Source of the DNA: Pyricularia pennisetigena
Taxonomy: Eukaryota; Ascomycota; Sordariomycetes; Magnaporthales; Pyriculariaceae
NCBI RefSeq assembly: GCF_004337985.1
Contig: NW_021940921.1
Coordinates: 637,758-701,757 of the forward strand
Length of the DNA stretch: 64,000 nucleotides
Direction of reading: 5' to 3'
The notes beneath the pieces were generated by a model, which searched no databases, was not told where the DNA came from, and worked only from the letters and a program-made list of their open reading frames with translations. This document shows positions 1 through 10,968 of the stretch, one piece after another. The translations under genes were made by a program, and so were the position numbers. How positions within the stretch are numbered: position 1 is the stretch's first letter; each line of letters begins with the position of its first letter.

Positions 1-3000
1 TTACGCCTTGTACCATCCGTCCGCAGAAGCCGTGGCCTCGATGCTTTGTGACATGCCCTACAAAGTTTGTAACGCCATTGTATTCAACCTTGTGCTATAC
101 TTCATGGCCAATCTGCGAAGAGAACCAGGGGCTTTCTTCTTCTACCTCCTGATCTCGTTTGCGACGGTTCTGGCTATGTCCATGATGTTCCGTACCATCG
201 CTTCCATGTCTCGTTCGCTTTCCCAGGCGATGGTGCCAGCTGCTACAATCATCCTGATTCTCATTATTTTCACCGGATTCGTTATCCCGCTCGACTATAT
301 GCTGCCTTGGTGTCGATGGCTCAACTACATTGACATTTTGGCATATTCCTTCGAGTCTCTTCTGATCAACGAGTTTGCTGGACAACGTTACACCTGTACC
401 GAATTCGTTCCACGAGCAGAGTATCCCGGTTATGAACAGCTCACTGGGACCAACAGGGTCTGTCAGGCCGTGGGCTCTGTTCCTGGTCAGTCGTTCGTCA
501 AGGGTGAGGACTACCTCTACAGCTCCTTCAGGTACGAAACGGCCAACAAGTGGCGAAACTTTGGCATCCTCATCGCTTTCATGATCTTTTTCTTGTTCAC
601 GTACATGGTTGCGGCCGAGAATGTGCGAGAGAAAAAGTCCAAGGGTGAGGTGCTTGTGTTCCGCCGTGGACAAAAGCCTGCAGCTATCAGGGATGCCAAG
701 ACAGACGCCGAGGCTGGAGCGCCCAAGGTCGGCGGCGCAGTTGTCGCTGCCAACATGACGGAGGAGGGTGCCGGTTTTATCCAGAGGCAAACGAGCACTT
801 TTGGTTGGAAGGATGTTTGCTATGAAGTTCAGATCAAGAAGGAGACGAGACGCATCCTGGACCATGTCGATGGTTGGGTCAAGCCCGGAACTCTGACAGG
901 TATTTACTATTCCCACCTCACAAGTTGGTTCTCCACCAAGCAAGTTACTAATCCGGAGAAAAAAAAAACCTCCCCGAAACTCAGCATTGATGGGTGTATC
1001 TGGCGCTGGAAAGACGACTTTACTCGACTGCTTGGCAGACAGAACTTCGATGGGAGTCATCACCGGTGAGATGCTGGTAGACGGCCACCAGCGAGACGCT
1101 TCCTTCCAACGCAAAACGGGCTACGTTCAGCAGCAAGATCTTCATTTACAAACGACGACAGTCCGTGAGGCATTGAACTTTAGTGCTCTGCTCCGTCAAC
1201 CCGCTCATGTACCTCGCGCCGAAAAGCTGGCTTATGTTGATGAAGTTATCCGACTTCTTGATATGCAAGAGTACGCCGATGCTGTCGTCGGTGTCCCTGG
1301 AGAGGGTCTGAACGTGGAACAGAGGAAGCGTTTGACCATCGGAGTGGAACTCGCAGCCAAGCCCCCTCTGTTGCTATTCGTAGACGGTATGTGATCGACG
1401 CCAACCACCAGCACGACTACGTTTCTCCCTATTATCGTTGTGGGTTTTTCTTGCTGACTGTTCACAGAGCCAACTTCTGGATTGGATTCGCAAACCTCGT
1501 GGGCGATTCTTGACTTGCTCGAAAAGCTCACCAAGAGCGGACAGGCAATCCTCTGCACCATCCACCAGCCATCGGCCATGCTATTCCAACGTTTCGACCG
1601 GCTTTTGTTCCTAGCCAAGGGCGGGAAAACAGTTTACTTTGGCGACATTGGTGAAAACTCCAAGATCATGACCGATTACTTTGAGCGTAATGGCGGCTTT
1701 CCCTGCCCCCACGATGCCAACCCGGCCGAATGGATGTTGGAGGTTATTGGCGCAGCTCCAGGAACCACATCCGACATCGACTGGCATCAGACATGGCGGA
1801 ACAGCCCCGAGTTTGCTGAAGTCCATGCAGAGCTGGACAAACTCAAGGAGCAGCCCGCAAACACGCCGCCACCCACTCAAGACAAAGCCAGCTACCGCGA
1901 GTTTGCAGCGCCCTTCCACCAGCAGGTTTTTGCTGTGACCCACCGTGTCTTCCAGCAGTACTGGCGCACCCCGTCGTACATCTACGCCAAAACAGCGCTC
2001 TGTGCCGTCACGGCCTTGTTCATCGGGTTTGTCTTTTACGACGCGCCCAACACGCAACAAGGCCTGCAGAACCAGATGTTTGCCATCTTCAACATCCTTA
2101 CAGTCTTTGGCCAGCTCGTGCAGCAGACAATGCCGCACTTTGTTATTCAGCGTGACCTGTATGAGGTCAGAGAGAGGCCGAGCAAGGTCTACTCATGGAA
2201 GGTCTTCATGCTGTCGCAGATCATCGTCGAAATCCCTTGGAACTCACTGATGGCTGTCGTCATGTTCTTCTGCTGGTACTACCCCGTCGGCCTCTACAAG
2301 AACGCCATTTTGGCCAACCAGGTCACGGAGCGTGGCGCCCTGGCATTCCTCTACCTCTGGGGTTTCTTGATATTCACCTCAACCTTTACCGACCTGATGA
2401 TTGCCGGCTTCGAGACGGCCGAGGCCGGCGGCAACATTGCAAACCTGTTCTTCTCCCTTTGTCTCATCTTCTGCGGTGTGCTTGCCAACCCGGACACCAT
2501 GCCCAGGTTCTGGATCTTTATGTACCGCGTCTCGCCATTCACCTACATCGTGTCTGGCTTGTTGTCTGTCGCAGTCGCAAACTCCGAGGTTCGGTGCGCC
2601 AACAACGAGTTCCTTCATTTCGACCCCGTAAACGGGACATGCGCCGAGTTTATGAAAAACTACATCAATGGGATAACCATCCCCAACGGTCCAAAAATCC
2701 CAGGAGCCGGGGGTTACCTGCGCCCTGACACCGAATCGTCGAGGTCCGACTGCGCCTTCTGCCCAATCAAGGATACGAATATCTTCCTTCAGGGCGCACA
2801 CGCCAGCTACGACAACCGCTGGAGGAATTTTGCCCTCATTTTTGCATATATCGTCTTCAACATCATCGCCGCCCTGTTCGTATACTGGGCTGTGCGTGTG
2901 CCCAAGAAGAAGCTCGGTGGTAAGAAGAAGGCCGGTGACGCCGCCGCCGCCGCCGGTGCTGGTGCAGGTACTGCGAGAGCGAGCTCGAGCAACGAAAAGG

Positions 3001-3155
3001 CCAAAATGCAAAGAGAAAAGGGCGAGGTAGAGGGCTTGACGAGTGCCGTTCTAGGAACGAGCGTCGCTGGTAGTGATGCGCCGATGACGACCACGACGGA
3101 AGGCGAGGGCGAAAAGGCGAAGCGGAGGCCCAGCGGTGAAGAAATTGTGAGGTGA
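1..3155 (+). CDS. PDR/CDR-type ABC transporter, C-terminal half (5' end outside window)
   Basis: Plasma-membrane drug-efflux pump of the pleiotropic drug resistance (ABCG) family, in which ATP hydrolysis drives export of hydrophobic compounds. The frame is open at base 2, so the first nucleotide-binding domain and part of the first membrane domain lie upstream. Visible are the end of the first membrane domain (to about 620), a linker, NBD2 with Walker [10 protein letters not shown] (from 990), a signature-like segment [12 protein letters not shown] (from 1308), Walker B followed by [10 protein letters not shown] (about 1370-1490), and a second membrane domain to 2900. The tail is basic and Ala/Ser-rich. 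Two introns are inferred: 900-984 (donor GTATTT, acceptor CAG) and 1387-1467 (donor GTATGT, acceptor ACAG). Splicing restores LTALMGVSG and FVDEPTSG, both expected in the family. Substrate is unknown. Family call is secure; exact introns are predictions. Confidence 0.93.
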
Positions 3156-3973
3156 TAATGGAGAAAAGTGGAGGCTGGCTGGGTCCGCCCGCTATGTTTT
3201 GCTTGCGCTTGAAATATTGGCTTAAAAGGGGCGTCCTTGGAAAGTATTACTTGAAAACAAGAACAGAGTTTGACTTTGAGAAAGTGGGGTTTCGGTGTCG
3301 GGACATTTCAGCGGAAAGTAATATTACATTGCATCTAAAGGGGACGGGCGCATGGAATGCTGCTGTCTGATATTCACTATGTATCTCTCTTTTTTTTTTT
3401 TTAATTTTGTAGTAATCACATATCTTCAGTGTTCTTTCTGACTCGTTGTCTACAGTGCAAAGATCTCAGCTTGATGCCTCAATATCGCGTGCGAAAGCAG
3501 TTTTGGACCATATGTAGTCTAGGGATGGAAAGATGAGAAGTAACCAAAGATATATTCCAGCGATGTATCTAGAGGTAACCATCGAATGCAAGAAAGAAGG
3601 ACTGGACTAACTTGGCTAGCCGAGCCCCAGCCTACCCAAGCGCAGAGGTGCATCAAACCCACTCAACACTTCACGAGCAGGCTCGGAATAGAACGCTTTT
3701 GACGATGACAAAGAAAATAAAAAGTTTATATACAAAGGCCTGCCAGAAACAGGTTTTGATGGACTCTCAATGCCCAAAGATGAAGGTAAGATGTTCAGAG
3801 GAAAAAGGGAACAAAAAAAAAAAAAAAACAAATATGAAGACAATCGCGACTCGCAGCCCTGCTACGCTAAAAACACACTGGCGCTCGGCCGATGCTTGGC
3901 TTTTTTTTTTGGTCAAGAGAAGAAAAGATGCATGAATCTGATGTCCTCTCAGAGCCATGGCTTTTTCTTTCTC
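3156..3973. other. Intergenic region between convergent genes
   Basis: Probable 3' untranslated regions of the ABC transporter (+) and the AA9 gene (-), which converge here. It contains T/A homopolymers near 3391, 3820 and 3901. No gene is supported. Short frames here are compositional. Confidence 0.6.
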
Positions 3974-5032
3974 TCAGTTGCGGAAGCGGTGGCGGCGGCC
4001 ACGGGAACCATTGCAGCCAGGGCCGGCGGACTCGGTGGGCTTGGGCTCGGTGGCGGGCAGAGTCGAGGCGGCGGCGGTGGTAGCGGAGGTGGCAGTGGGG
4101 CTAGCGACCAAGCTGGTGAGCAGGGTCGAGGCCGGAGCGGTAGCAGCCGGGTTGGTGGCAGCTGCGGTGGAGGCGGCAGCGGTGGAGGAGGAAGAAGGAG
4201 AAGATGATGAAGAAGCAGCACCGGCGGCGGAGGAGGCATCCGAGGCGCCACCAGGCACCTTGACGATGGCCTTGGTCTTGCCGTCGGCGCTGCCCCTCAC
4301 GGTACCGCCGGGGGCGACGGCGATGCCGGGAATCAGCGGGTAGGCGGTCTTGCCTGCCCAGACGCTGAAGTTGATGGCGGCGTCGTCGACCTTGTAGACG
4401 CCGGGGATCTTGGCGGTCTCGGCACCGGCGGGCAGGGCGGTGGCGTTGGAGCCCTGGATGCGGACCTGGGCGCACGAGTAGTAGAACTCGGCCTTGCCGT
4501 CGTGGGCGCCGTGCAGGGCGATGTGCTCGGCGCGGACCAGGTACTCGCCGTCGGGTAGGGTCTCGGGCACCTCGAACTCGATCTTGTTCTCGCCGTACAT
4601 GCACCAGCCGTCGTACTGCAGGTCGCGCGCCACGAGCGGGTCCTTGCACAGCAGCGACTGGTGCACCTTGAGCCAGTTCCCGGACCCGTCGTACTCCTTG
4701 ACCGACCCGGGCGCGAGCGAGACGTACACCTGCGCGGGGCCCGGGTGCTTCATCCCGCTGGGGTCAAACGCCTGCCTGAGCCCGAGGCTGTCGCCCGGCT
4801 TGACGGTGAAGACGTCCGTCTTGGCCCCCGACCCAGCGTCCTTGTTGCAGCGGAAGTCGATCGACGTGGCCGCCTCGTCCTTGAAGGTCGGCATGTAGGT
4901 GCGCGTGTGCTCGCGCACGTACTGCCAGTCCCGCCCGACGCTGGCGCCGTTGTGCACGAGGCCGCCAAAGGTGTAGTGGGCGCTCGCCAGGGGGATGGCG
5001 GCGAGGATCGAGGTGGCGATGGTGAACTTCAT
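3974..5032 (-). CDS. AA9 lytic polysaccharide monooxygenase (secreted)
   Basis: Copper enzyme that oxidatively cleaves cellulose or related beta-glucans outside the cell. The start at 5032 is chosen because it opens an 18-residue signal peptide (MKFTIATSILAAIPLASA) whose cleavage leaves His19 as mature residue 1, as the copper histidine brace requires. The second brace histidine is His96 (GMKHPGPAQVYVS). The segment EHIALHGA (about 169-176) and the Tyr/Cys segment FYYSCAQ (183-189) match the family's active-site strand and disulfide. Cys62 is the likely partner of Cys187. The catalytic domain ends near residue 270. It is followed by a Ser/Ala/Thr/Pro-rich tail ending in a basic stretch (GSRGRRHRFRN) with no CBM1, so the last exon or frame may be mis-resolved. 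The upstream frame extends 16 residues but would bury the signal peptide. Single exon, 352 residues. Confidence 0.92.
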   Translation of the reverse strand: MKFTIATSILAAIPLASAHYTFGGLVHNGASVGRDWQYVREHTRTYMPTFKDEAATSIDFRCNKDAGSGAKTDVFTVKPGDSLGLRQAFDPSGMKHPGPAQVYVSLAPGSVKEYDGSGNWLKVHQSLLCKDPLVARDLQYDGWCMYGENKIEFEVPETLPDGEYLVRAEHIALHGAHDGKAEFYYSCAQVRIQGSNATALPAGAETAKIPGVYKVDDAAINFSVWAGKTAYPLIPGIAVAPGGTVRGSADGKTKAIVKVPGGASDASSAAGAASSSSSPSSSSTAAASTAAATNPAATAPASTLLTSLVASPTATSATTAAASTLPATEPKPTESAGPGCNGSRGRRHRFRN

Positions 5033-6470
5033 TTTGTTTTTGTTTTTTTGTCTTGTTTCCCTTGGACAAAAAAAAAACACAAGATAGTGAGTCTCAAGAA
5101 ATGAAAAATAAAAAGTGATGCAAATGCAACAAAAGGAGCAAGAAGTGTTTTGAAAGAACGTGAGTGACTTTGCCGATCAAGGCTAACGAATGTGAAGCTC
5201 TGTAAAAAAGAGGTTGGATGTAACAAGGCAAAGCACTAAGGAGAGGAATTCAGCAAAGGCCGATGGGGAGAAGGAAGGACATGAGAGCAAACGTCGACAA
5301 GACATTGATGTCTTTATATCCCTCTTGCCCTCGTCGACATGATCCCTCACTCCCCACTTCACGTCCTAAATCTTTTTGTTCAACATGATTGATGGAAAAT
5401 GCGATGACGACTGGTGGTGGTTCAGCCGCTTACTGAAACCCAACTCATCAAAAAAAAAAAAACCCAGCTTGCTGAGATACGAACGACGAGGGGCTCCATC
5501 ACGAAAAGCTTGGATGCATGTTCTGTATGTGCAGGTGTATGCNNCCCCCCCCCCCCCCCCTCAATACTAGCGAAATATCCAGGCGGACGCCAAGCCGCAA
5601 GACCTCAGGTGTGAGCAACTTTCTCGCCCTGACGAAGCCCATCGGAGAATTTCTTTTGGAGAGGGGTTGGCAGGCACTTCAATATCGGAGAATAAACAGA
5701 AACGCCTGCCTGTTGGCTTTCCTGATGCCCAGAACCAGGCACAGGAATGGGTCGAGGCCCATCAGCGTTGGGTTGGAGTCAGTCAGTCACTCGACCGGGT
5801 AAGCAAATGGTAACTTTTTTTTTAAATTGAGGTTGCTATTGTTCTGACTATGCTGATGTAAGACGCCACAATTTCTGTTAGCCGGTCGACTTTCCCTCAG
5901 GCCAACGTTTCGGTCATGTGTTGGCGGCCAAAACTGAACAATCAAAAGTCGCAGATGCCATGTCGTCGACCATCTACCGTAGCACGACCTGCCAAGCCCT
6001 GCGACCCCAGATCACCAGTTTGTCAGTTTATGTGGAACGCGGGACTGACACGAGGTATCCAGCCCACAGTGACACCTCGATATGGACTTTGAGGACCCTT
6101 GGCTCCCAGAAAAATAAAACATAAAAATTCCAAGATGGCGTCAGTAGAAAAGTCTGCCGTAAACCAGAATGATGGATGCCGAAATCTCGCCCTCCCCAAC
6201 CCCCATCTCACCCTTGTCCGCCTCTTTTATTTTTCTTGGGTGTTGTACTATGGTTGAGGGAGATTGTCTTTGTTTCAGGGGAGGCTAGCTGGTCCGGTCC
6301 AATCAACAAGCTGACTCGCTCACCAATCTATTGTGATTTGTTTGTGCCGGAGCCTGGACTTGGCATAGCTTATAGGGGGTTTTCCACAGATGGGACTCTG
6401 GGTTGTTGGGAAATACGATCGTATTATGGTAGATGAAGATGGAGACGTTCAATGTTTGTATGAGACGTCG

Positions 6471-6507
<37 letters not shown>

Positions 6508-7623
6508 TTTTCCCTGACTTAAACAGCCTTGTAGTCCAGTGGCTCGCTCGTGTTTGGATGGATTGTCGTTGGGGGAATTTGCCAAGAAGCAAGAAGCAAA
6601 TCAAAAAAAGTGAAGCTGCTTTGTCAGCGCAGCTGTGCATCGTTGGTGCGAAAATTCTGGCTCCGGTGATCCAATTTTGAAGCTTTGTAACGCATAACAC
6701 ACAATTACCAAAATGCCATAAGCAAAAAACTCCAGCGTTACCGTCCGCGACCGTGCCATGTTTTATTGCGTACCTGCATGGTTCCGAAGAAGAGGTCAGC
6801 AGCAAAAAAACAAAAGTCAACAAAGAAAACAGAAACAATTCGGAGTCGACAGGCCCAGACGAAAACATGTGGTATGGTCCATCAATCCTCGACATCATAT
6901 GACGGACACAACATCAGGTAGACGACGATGCCAATGACCCGGTGTCCGTTCTATCGGCTTTTAATGCACAGTAAATCCGAGCATGCTGAGTCGGCCCTCT
7001 GTATTTCTCGATTCTTTAACTTCAGCAGGGCGAGCAGAAGAAGTAATCGGCACAGCCGGGGATTAATGTGATTCCGCCCGCGAGCAGAGGCAATACAACT
7101 TGTCATGTCGGTGTGTGGGATGCTTTGTTTCCCCGCATTATTCCTGCCCCAACCCGGCCGTGTCGGGCCACGTTTGCATGCGCTGGCGTCGGTGATCGCT
7201 GCTACTGCGGAACGGGGTTTACCACGACCCCGAGCGATTGATTGGCTCCTTGCACATCTGTGGAGACGGCACAGAGTAGCATAGGACGCCGGATCGGTAG
7301 GAGATGCGAGCAACGCAGCAATCTATAGAAGTCTTGGCTGTGCAGCAAACCCCGCTTGGAGGTGGTGGCATTGGTAGCGTGGTGTAGAAAGTAAACCTTT
7401 TTTTTTTTCTTTGCCTTTTTTGCCTTTTTTGCCTTTTCTTGAAATAGGATTGCTCTTGTGTGTATAATTCTTCTGAATAGTATAAATAAAAAAGGCGGTG
7501 CCTCATGAACGTCTTGGTGTGATACTTGTCAGTCGGTATTACTTACTATTGACACTCTGTTTTTGCACACAAAGGATCGAGCTCCATCAGCGAGCGGGAT
7601 TAAAAAGAAAAAAAAAAAAAAAC
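5033..7623. other. Intergenic region between divergent genes
   Basis: Shared upstream region of the AA9 gene (-) and the monooxygenase (+). It contains an ambiguous NN at 5543-5544 next to a C homopolymer (5545-5560), which looks like an unresolved homopolymer, and many A/T runs. Several 60-150 codon frames exist on both strands. None has a recognisable domain or coding look, and no RNA gene was found. Confidence 0.5.
6472..6506. repeat. 35-base poly-T tract
   Basis: Uninterrupted T run in non-coding DNA. It could mark an old poly(A) insertion on the minus strand or simple slippage. No target duplication was recognised around it. Confidence 0.85.
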
Positions 7624-9314
7624 ATGACAATAAATACCGCAGAAAATGGCTTGAACGGCCACCCAATCGCCCCCACCACCGACGGCGACATTGCACAGCC
7701 CGACATCGCCGCCATCCACCAGAGATACCAGGAGGAGGCGCAAAAACGGCGGCGCGAGGACGGCGGCGAGCAGTACGTGGACCTCGAGGAGGACGAAGCG
7801 GCACGCAAGTCGTCGCGCCACCTCGCGCACCTGATTGACGACCCGTGGGTCGACCACGAGGCGCTCAACGCGACGGCCCCGCCGCTCAAGGATGGCGACG
7901 ACGTCAAGTTCCTCGTCATGGGTGCGGGCTTCTGCGGCCTCGTACACGCCGTGCGTCTGATCGAGGCCGGGTTCTCGGCCGACGACGTTCGCCTGGTCGA
8001 CGCGGCCGGCGACGTCGGCGGCACCTGGTACTGGAACAGGTACCCCGGCCTGCAGTGCGATTCCGAAGCCAGCATCTACCTGCCGCTGCTGGAGGAGACG
8101 GGATACGTCCCGACGCACCGCTACTCGCGCGGCGAGGAGATCCGGCTGCACGCCGTGCGCATCGCTGAGAAGTGGGGGCTGAGGGACAGGGCGCTTTTCA
8201 GAACGGCCGCTACGAGCTTTGCCTGGGACGACGGCCGGAGGCGGTGGGTGGTGCGCTTGACGACCGACCGTGGGCCGGCAGCAGACCCCGTCGACCTCAC
8301 CGTGACGGCCCAGTTCGTCGTGCTGGCCAACGGCGTCCTGTGCCACCCCAAGGTGCCCAAGCTCGAGGGGCTGGAGGACTTTGAGGGCCAGACGGTGCAC
8401 ACGGCCCGGTGGAAGTACGACGTCACGGGCGGTCAGCCGGGGGATCCGTTCTGCGACAAGCTGCAGGGCAAGCGGGTGGGGTTCATCGGCACGGGGGCCA
8501 CCGGTGTGCAGTGCGCGTCGGCGCTGGCCAAGTGCGCCGGGGAGCTCTTTGTCTTTCAACGTACCCCGTCGGCCATTCACGAACGGGGCCAGAAGGAGAT
8601 CGACCCCGAGGAGTGGAAGGAAAAGGTCGCCACGGGGCCTGGGTGGTGGACGGCACGCAATGCCAATTTCTCGGGCGTCATGGCCCGCGAACCCGACATG
8701 ACAGAAGACCTGGTCGACGACGGCTGGACCAAACTGGACACGTATAGGGTGACGACCGGCGGCCCTCATGCCCAACACCCGCTGCCGCTGGAGAAGATCC
8801 CCGAGTACGTCCAGAGCATGATGCTGCGCGACGTGCCGGTGTCGGAGCGGGCGAGGCAGCGGGTCGACCAGGTCGTGACCAAGAACAAGGAGACGGCCGA
8901 GGCGCTCAAGGCGTGGTATCCCGTCTGGTGCAAGAGGCCGACGTTCCACGACGAGTACCTGCACATCTTCAACCGGGACAACGTCACGCTCGTGCAGACC
9001 GAGGACCACGGGGTGCAAAAGGCAACCAGCAAGGGGCTGGTGGTTAACGGCAAGGAGTATGAGCTCGACGTCCTAGTGTTCGGCACTGGGTTTCGGGCAC
9101 CGTCCAAGGACTTTGGGGAGCCTAGCCGCATGTCTAATGCCACAATCACCGGCAGCAGCGGCGTGACGCTCCGGCACAAGTGGCTCGAGTCGGAGACTGG
9201 GCCTCGATCACTGCATGGCCTGCTTACCAACGACTTCCCCAACGTAAGATGTCCCTCACTTTCCAGCTCCCTGCAATGCATATCTGCGATGAATTTTATA
9301 TGCTCCACACCTTT

Positions 9315-9347
<33 letters not shown>

Positions 9348-9876
9348 TTTTCNNNNNNNNNNNNNNNNNNNNNNNNNNNNNNNNNNNNNNNNNNNNNNNN
9401 NNNNNNNNNNNNNNNNNNNNNNNNNNNNNNNNNNNNNNNNNNNNNTTTTTTCACCCCCCGTCCATACTAACGCGCCATCTTTCCCCAAACCATACATATA
9501 GCTGTTCTTGACCGGACCGATGATGACAGGCTCGTCAGCCAGCATCACGTACTTGTTCGACGTCATGGCCCGGCACGCGGCATACATCGTGGCCGAGGCG
9601 ACGCGACGGGCAGGAGATGCAGCAGCTGGCCGATTGACAATACAGCCGACGACCGAGGCCGAAGCCGCCTGGTTCATGGAGCTCGCGGCGCGGGCAGCCT
9701 ACGGGGCACCGCTCGCCACCTGTACGCCCGGCTACCTGATGGACGAGGGATCGCTGAACTTTACTCCAAAGATGGCGGGCGCGACGACATATGCCCCTGG
9801 TATGAATGCCTATGCCAAAGTTTTGGACGAGTGGAGGAGGAAGGGTGGGTTGGAGGGATTGGAGATTAAAGTCTAG
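7624..9876 (+). CDS. FAD-dependent Baeyer-Villiger-type monooxygenase
   Basis: Predicted flavoprotein using FAD and NADPH to insert oxygen into ketones or related substrates, usually cytosolic. Start at 7624 follows an A-rich leader. Exon 1 is 7624-9243 and exon 2 is 9502-9876. The intron (9244-9501, GTAAGA...ATATAG) contains 93 N, so intron length is uncertain but splicing gives 664 residues. FAD Rossmann motif GAGFCG is at 100-105, the class motif GTWYWNRYPG at 133-142, and the NADPH Rossmann motif GTGATG at 289-294. The Baeyer-Villiger fingerprint FxGxxxHxxxW lies at 253-263, but the position after Trp is Lys where Pro or Asp is common. The N-terminal 90 residues are a polar extension as in longer fungal members. 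Substrate cannot be named. The alternative is a flavin monooxygenase acting on N or S, less likely given the fingerprint. Confidence 0.9.
9353..9445. other. Assembly gap (93 N) in an intron
   Basis: Run of N directly after a 30-base T tract, inside the monooxygenase intron. The coding exons on both sides are intact, so the gap does not break the gene model. Confidence 0.98.
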
Positions 9877-10456
9877 CGTTGATCCATCTGCAGACATACA
9901 CATGTTTTGAGATGACATATAACCACGCAATCTAGAAACGCGTAGCAGTACAAATGCCGGCGATCTTATAATTCCTATCAACAGTCAGCCTGTGACCTGG
10001 ACCAGTCGTTGTTGGATGGATGTAATAATGGGATGGTCAAGGTTCGTTGAATGAGGACGAAGCCGAATAAAATAAAAAAAAATAAAAAAAAAAATAAATC
10101 AAACAAATTCGGAACAGGACGTGACTAAGAAAAGTCTCAGCCTGGCGATTAATTAAATTGCACACAAATCCGTTTGTCGTTGGGTTTGTCACCTGCGCGT
10201 TAATGAGTCCACCAACAGCAGCAAGCATGTAGGCTTTTGAGGGGCAGGATTTTGCTTTCGGCTTGCAGATTCAGTTACTTGACCATCTGCATGCACTCGA
10301 TATTTACGTTTCCGCCACCACGGTCGCCATACGTTGGATGAAAAAAAAAAAGTCAGATTTCCAACAAAAAAAGAAAAGCAAAGAAACAAGTTCCCCCGCA
10401 GGACTGCTCGTCATGATGGGACCCGACCCGACGCGACCCGGGCAAAACGTCAATTA
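9877..10456. other. Intergenic region left of the copia insertion
   Basis: 3' flank of the monooxygenase. It contains A-rich runs near 10070-10100 and 10341-10380 and a short GACCC-rich patch near 10420-10440. No gene seen. Confidence 0.55.
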
Positions 10457-10461
10457 CTAAG

Positions 10462-10545
10462 TATTGCACTAGACAACACAGCCAAAAGACGAAAGCTCCC
10501 GTCAATGACTAATGCCAGTGACTTCGGTAAATATAGCCTGCAACA
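10462..10545 (-). repeat. Terminal LTR (LTR1), left copy
   Basis: 84 bp; on the element strand it begins TGTTGCAGG and ends CAATA, adjoining the target duplication. It matches 18712-18795 base for base as read by eye. An 84-bp LTR is very short for copia, yet target duplication, primer site and polypurine tract all abut it exactly. Confidence 0.88.
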
Positions 10546-10791
10546 CACCCCCCAGTCCGCTGGCGGTACCAATAACACCTTCTCTGGGTGCGGCTGCGGA
10601 ATGCATCTTTATGCCATTCATACCTCTGGGTACACCTAACCAAGTCGCGACTTGCTTACGTAAAACGTACGTTTTTTGGGGTGGTCTATAGGGCTTCAGC
10701 AATACAAAGGAAGTTACAGGTTTCCTTTCCCAGGATTCGAACCCAGGCGCAATTGATCGAATCCGGGGGTACTCCCTCCCGGGCTCATAAC
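10546..10791 (-). other. 246-bp spacer between LTR1 and LTR2 with its own PPT and PBS
   Basis: On the element strand this segment starts with CCGGGCTCATAAC in complement (10779-10791, the same 13 bases that form the primer site at 18699-18711) and ends with a polypurine tract ACTGGGGGGTG (10546-10556). It therefore has both ends of an LTR-element interior but no coding capacity. It includes a B-box-like GGTTCGAATCC in complement (near 10735). Confidence 0.75.
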
Positions 10792-10957
10792 TGACGCACA
10801 CGAACGTACACGTGCAGCCTGCATGAGTGGTAGGAGAGCCATGTATTCAGGTAGGGTGCGCTATTTAGGCTAACGAGCGTGGCAGCGCTTTTATGGTGTG
10901 CACAGCGCTGACTAAGCTCATTTGGTTATGTGATACCAAAATCTATCTACTGCAACA
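10792..10957 (-). repeat. LTR-like unit (LTR2), different from LTR1
   Basis: 166 bp; on the element strand it begins TGTTGCAG like LTR1 and ends GTCA, but the interior is unrelated to LTR1 by eye. It is immediately preceded by a polypurine tract (10958-10968) and followed by a primer-binding site (10779-10791), which is how its borders were set. It contains CATAAAAG, a possible TATA element. Confidence 0.7.
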
Positions 10958-10968
10958 CACCCCCCAGT

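Noticed and set aside
3770..4343. Gly/Ala/Pro-rich frames over the AA9 tail
   Set aside because: Shadows of the Ser/Ala/Thr-rich C-terminus of the AA9 gene on the opposite strand or in other frames.
7600..9018. 472-codon minus frame
   Set aside because: Antisense shadow of the monooxygenase, which has clear FAD motifs on plus.
9180..9470. Frame running through the N gap
   Set aside because: It is intron and undetermined sequence; exon ends at 9243.
10711..10790. tRNA gene suggested by GGATTCGAACC (B-box in complement)
   Set aside because: No acceptor pairing or anticodon arm; the segment is the spacer of the composite copia end, and the CTCATAAC word is a primer site.
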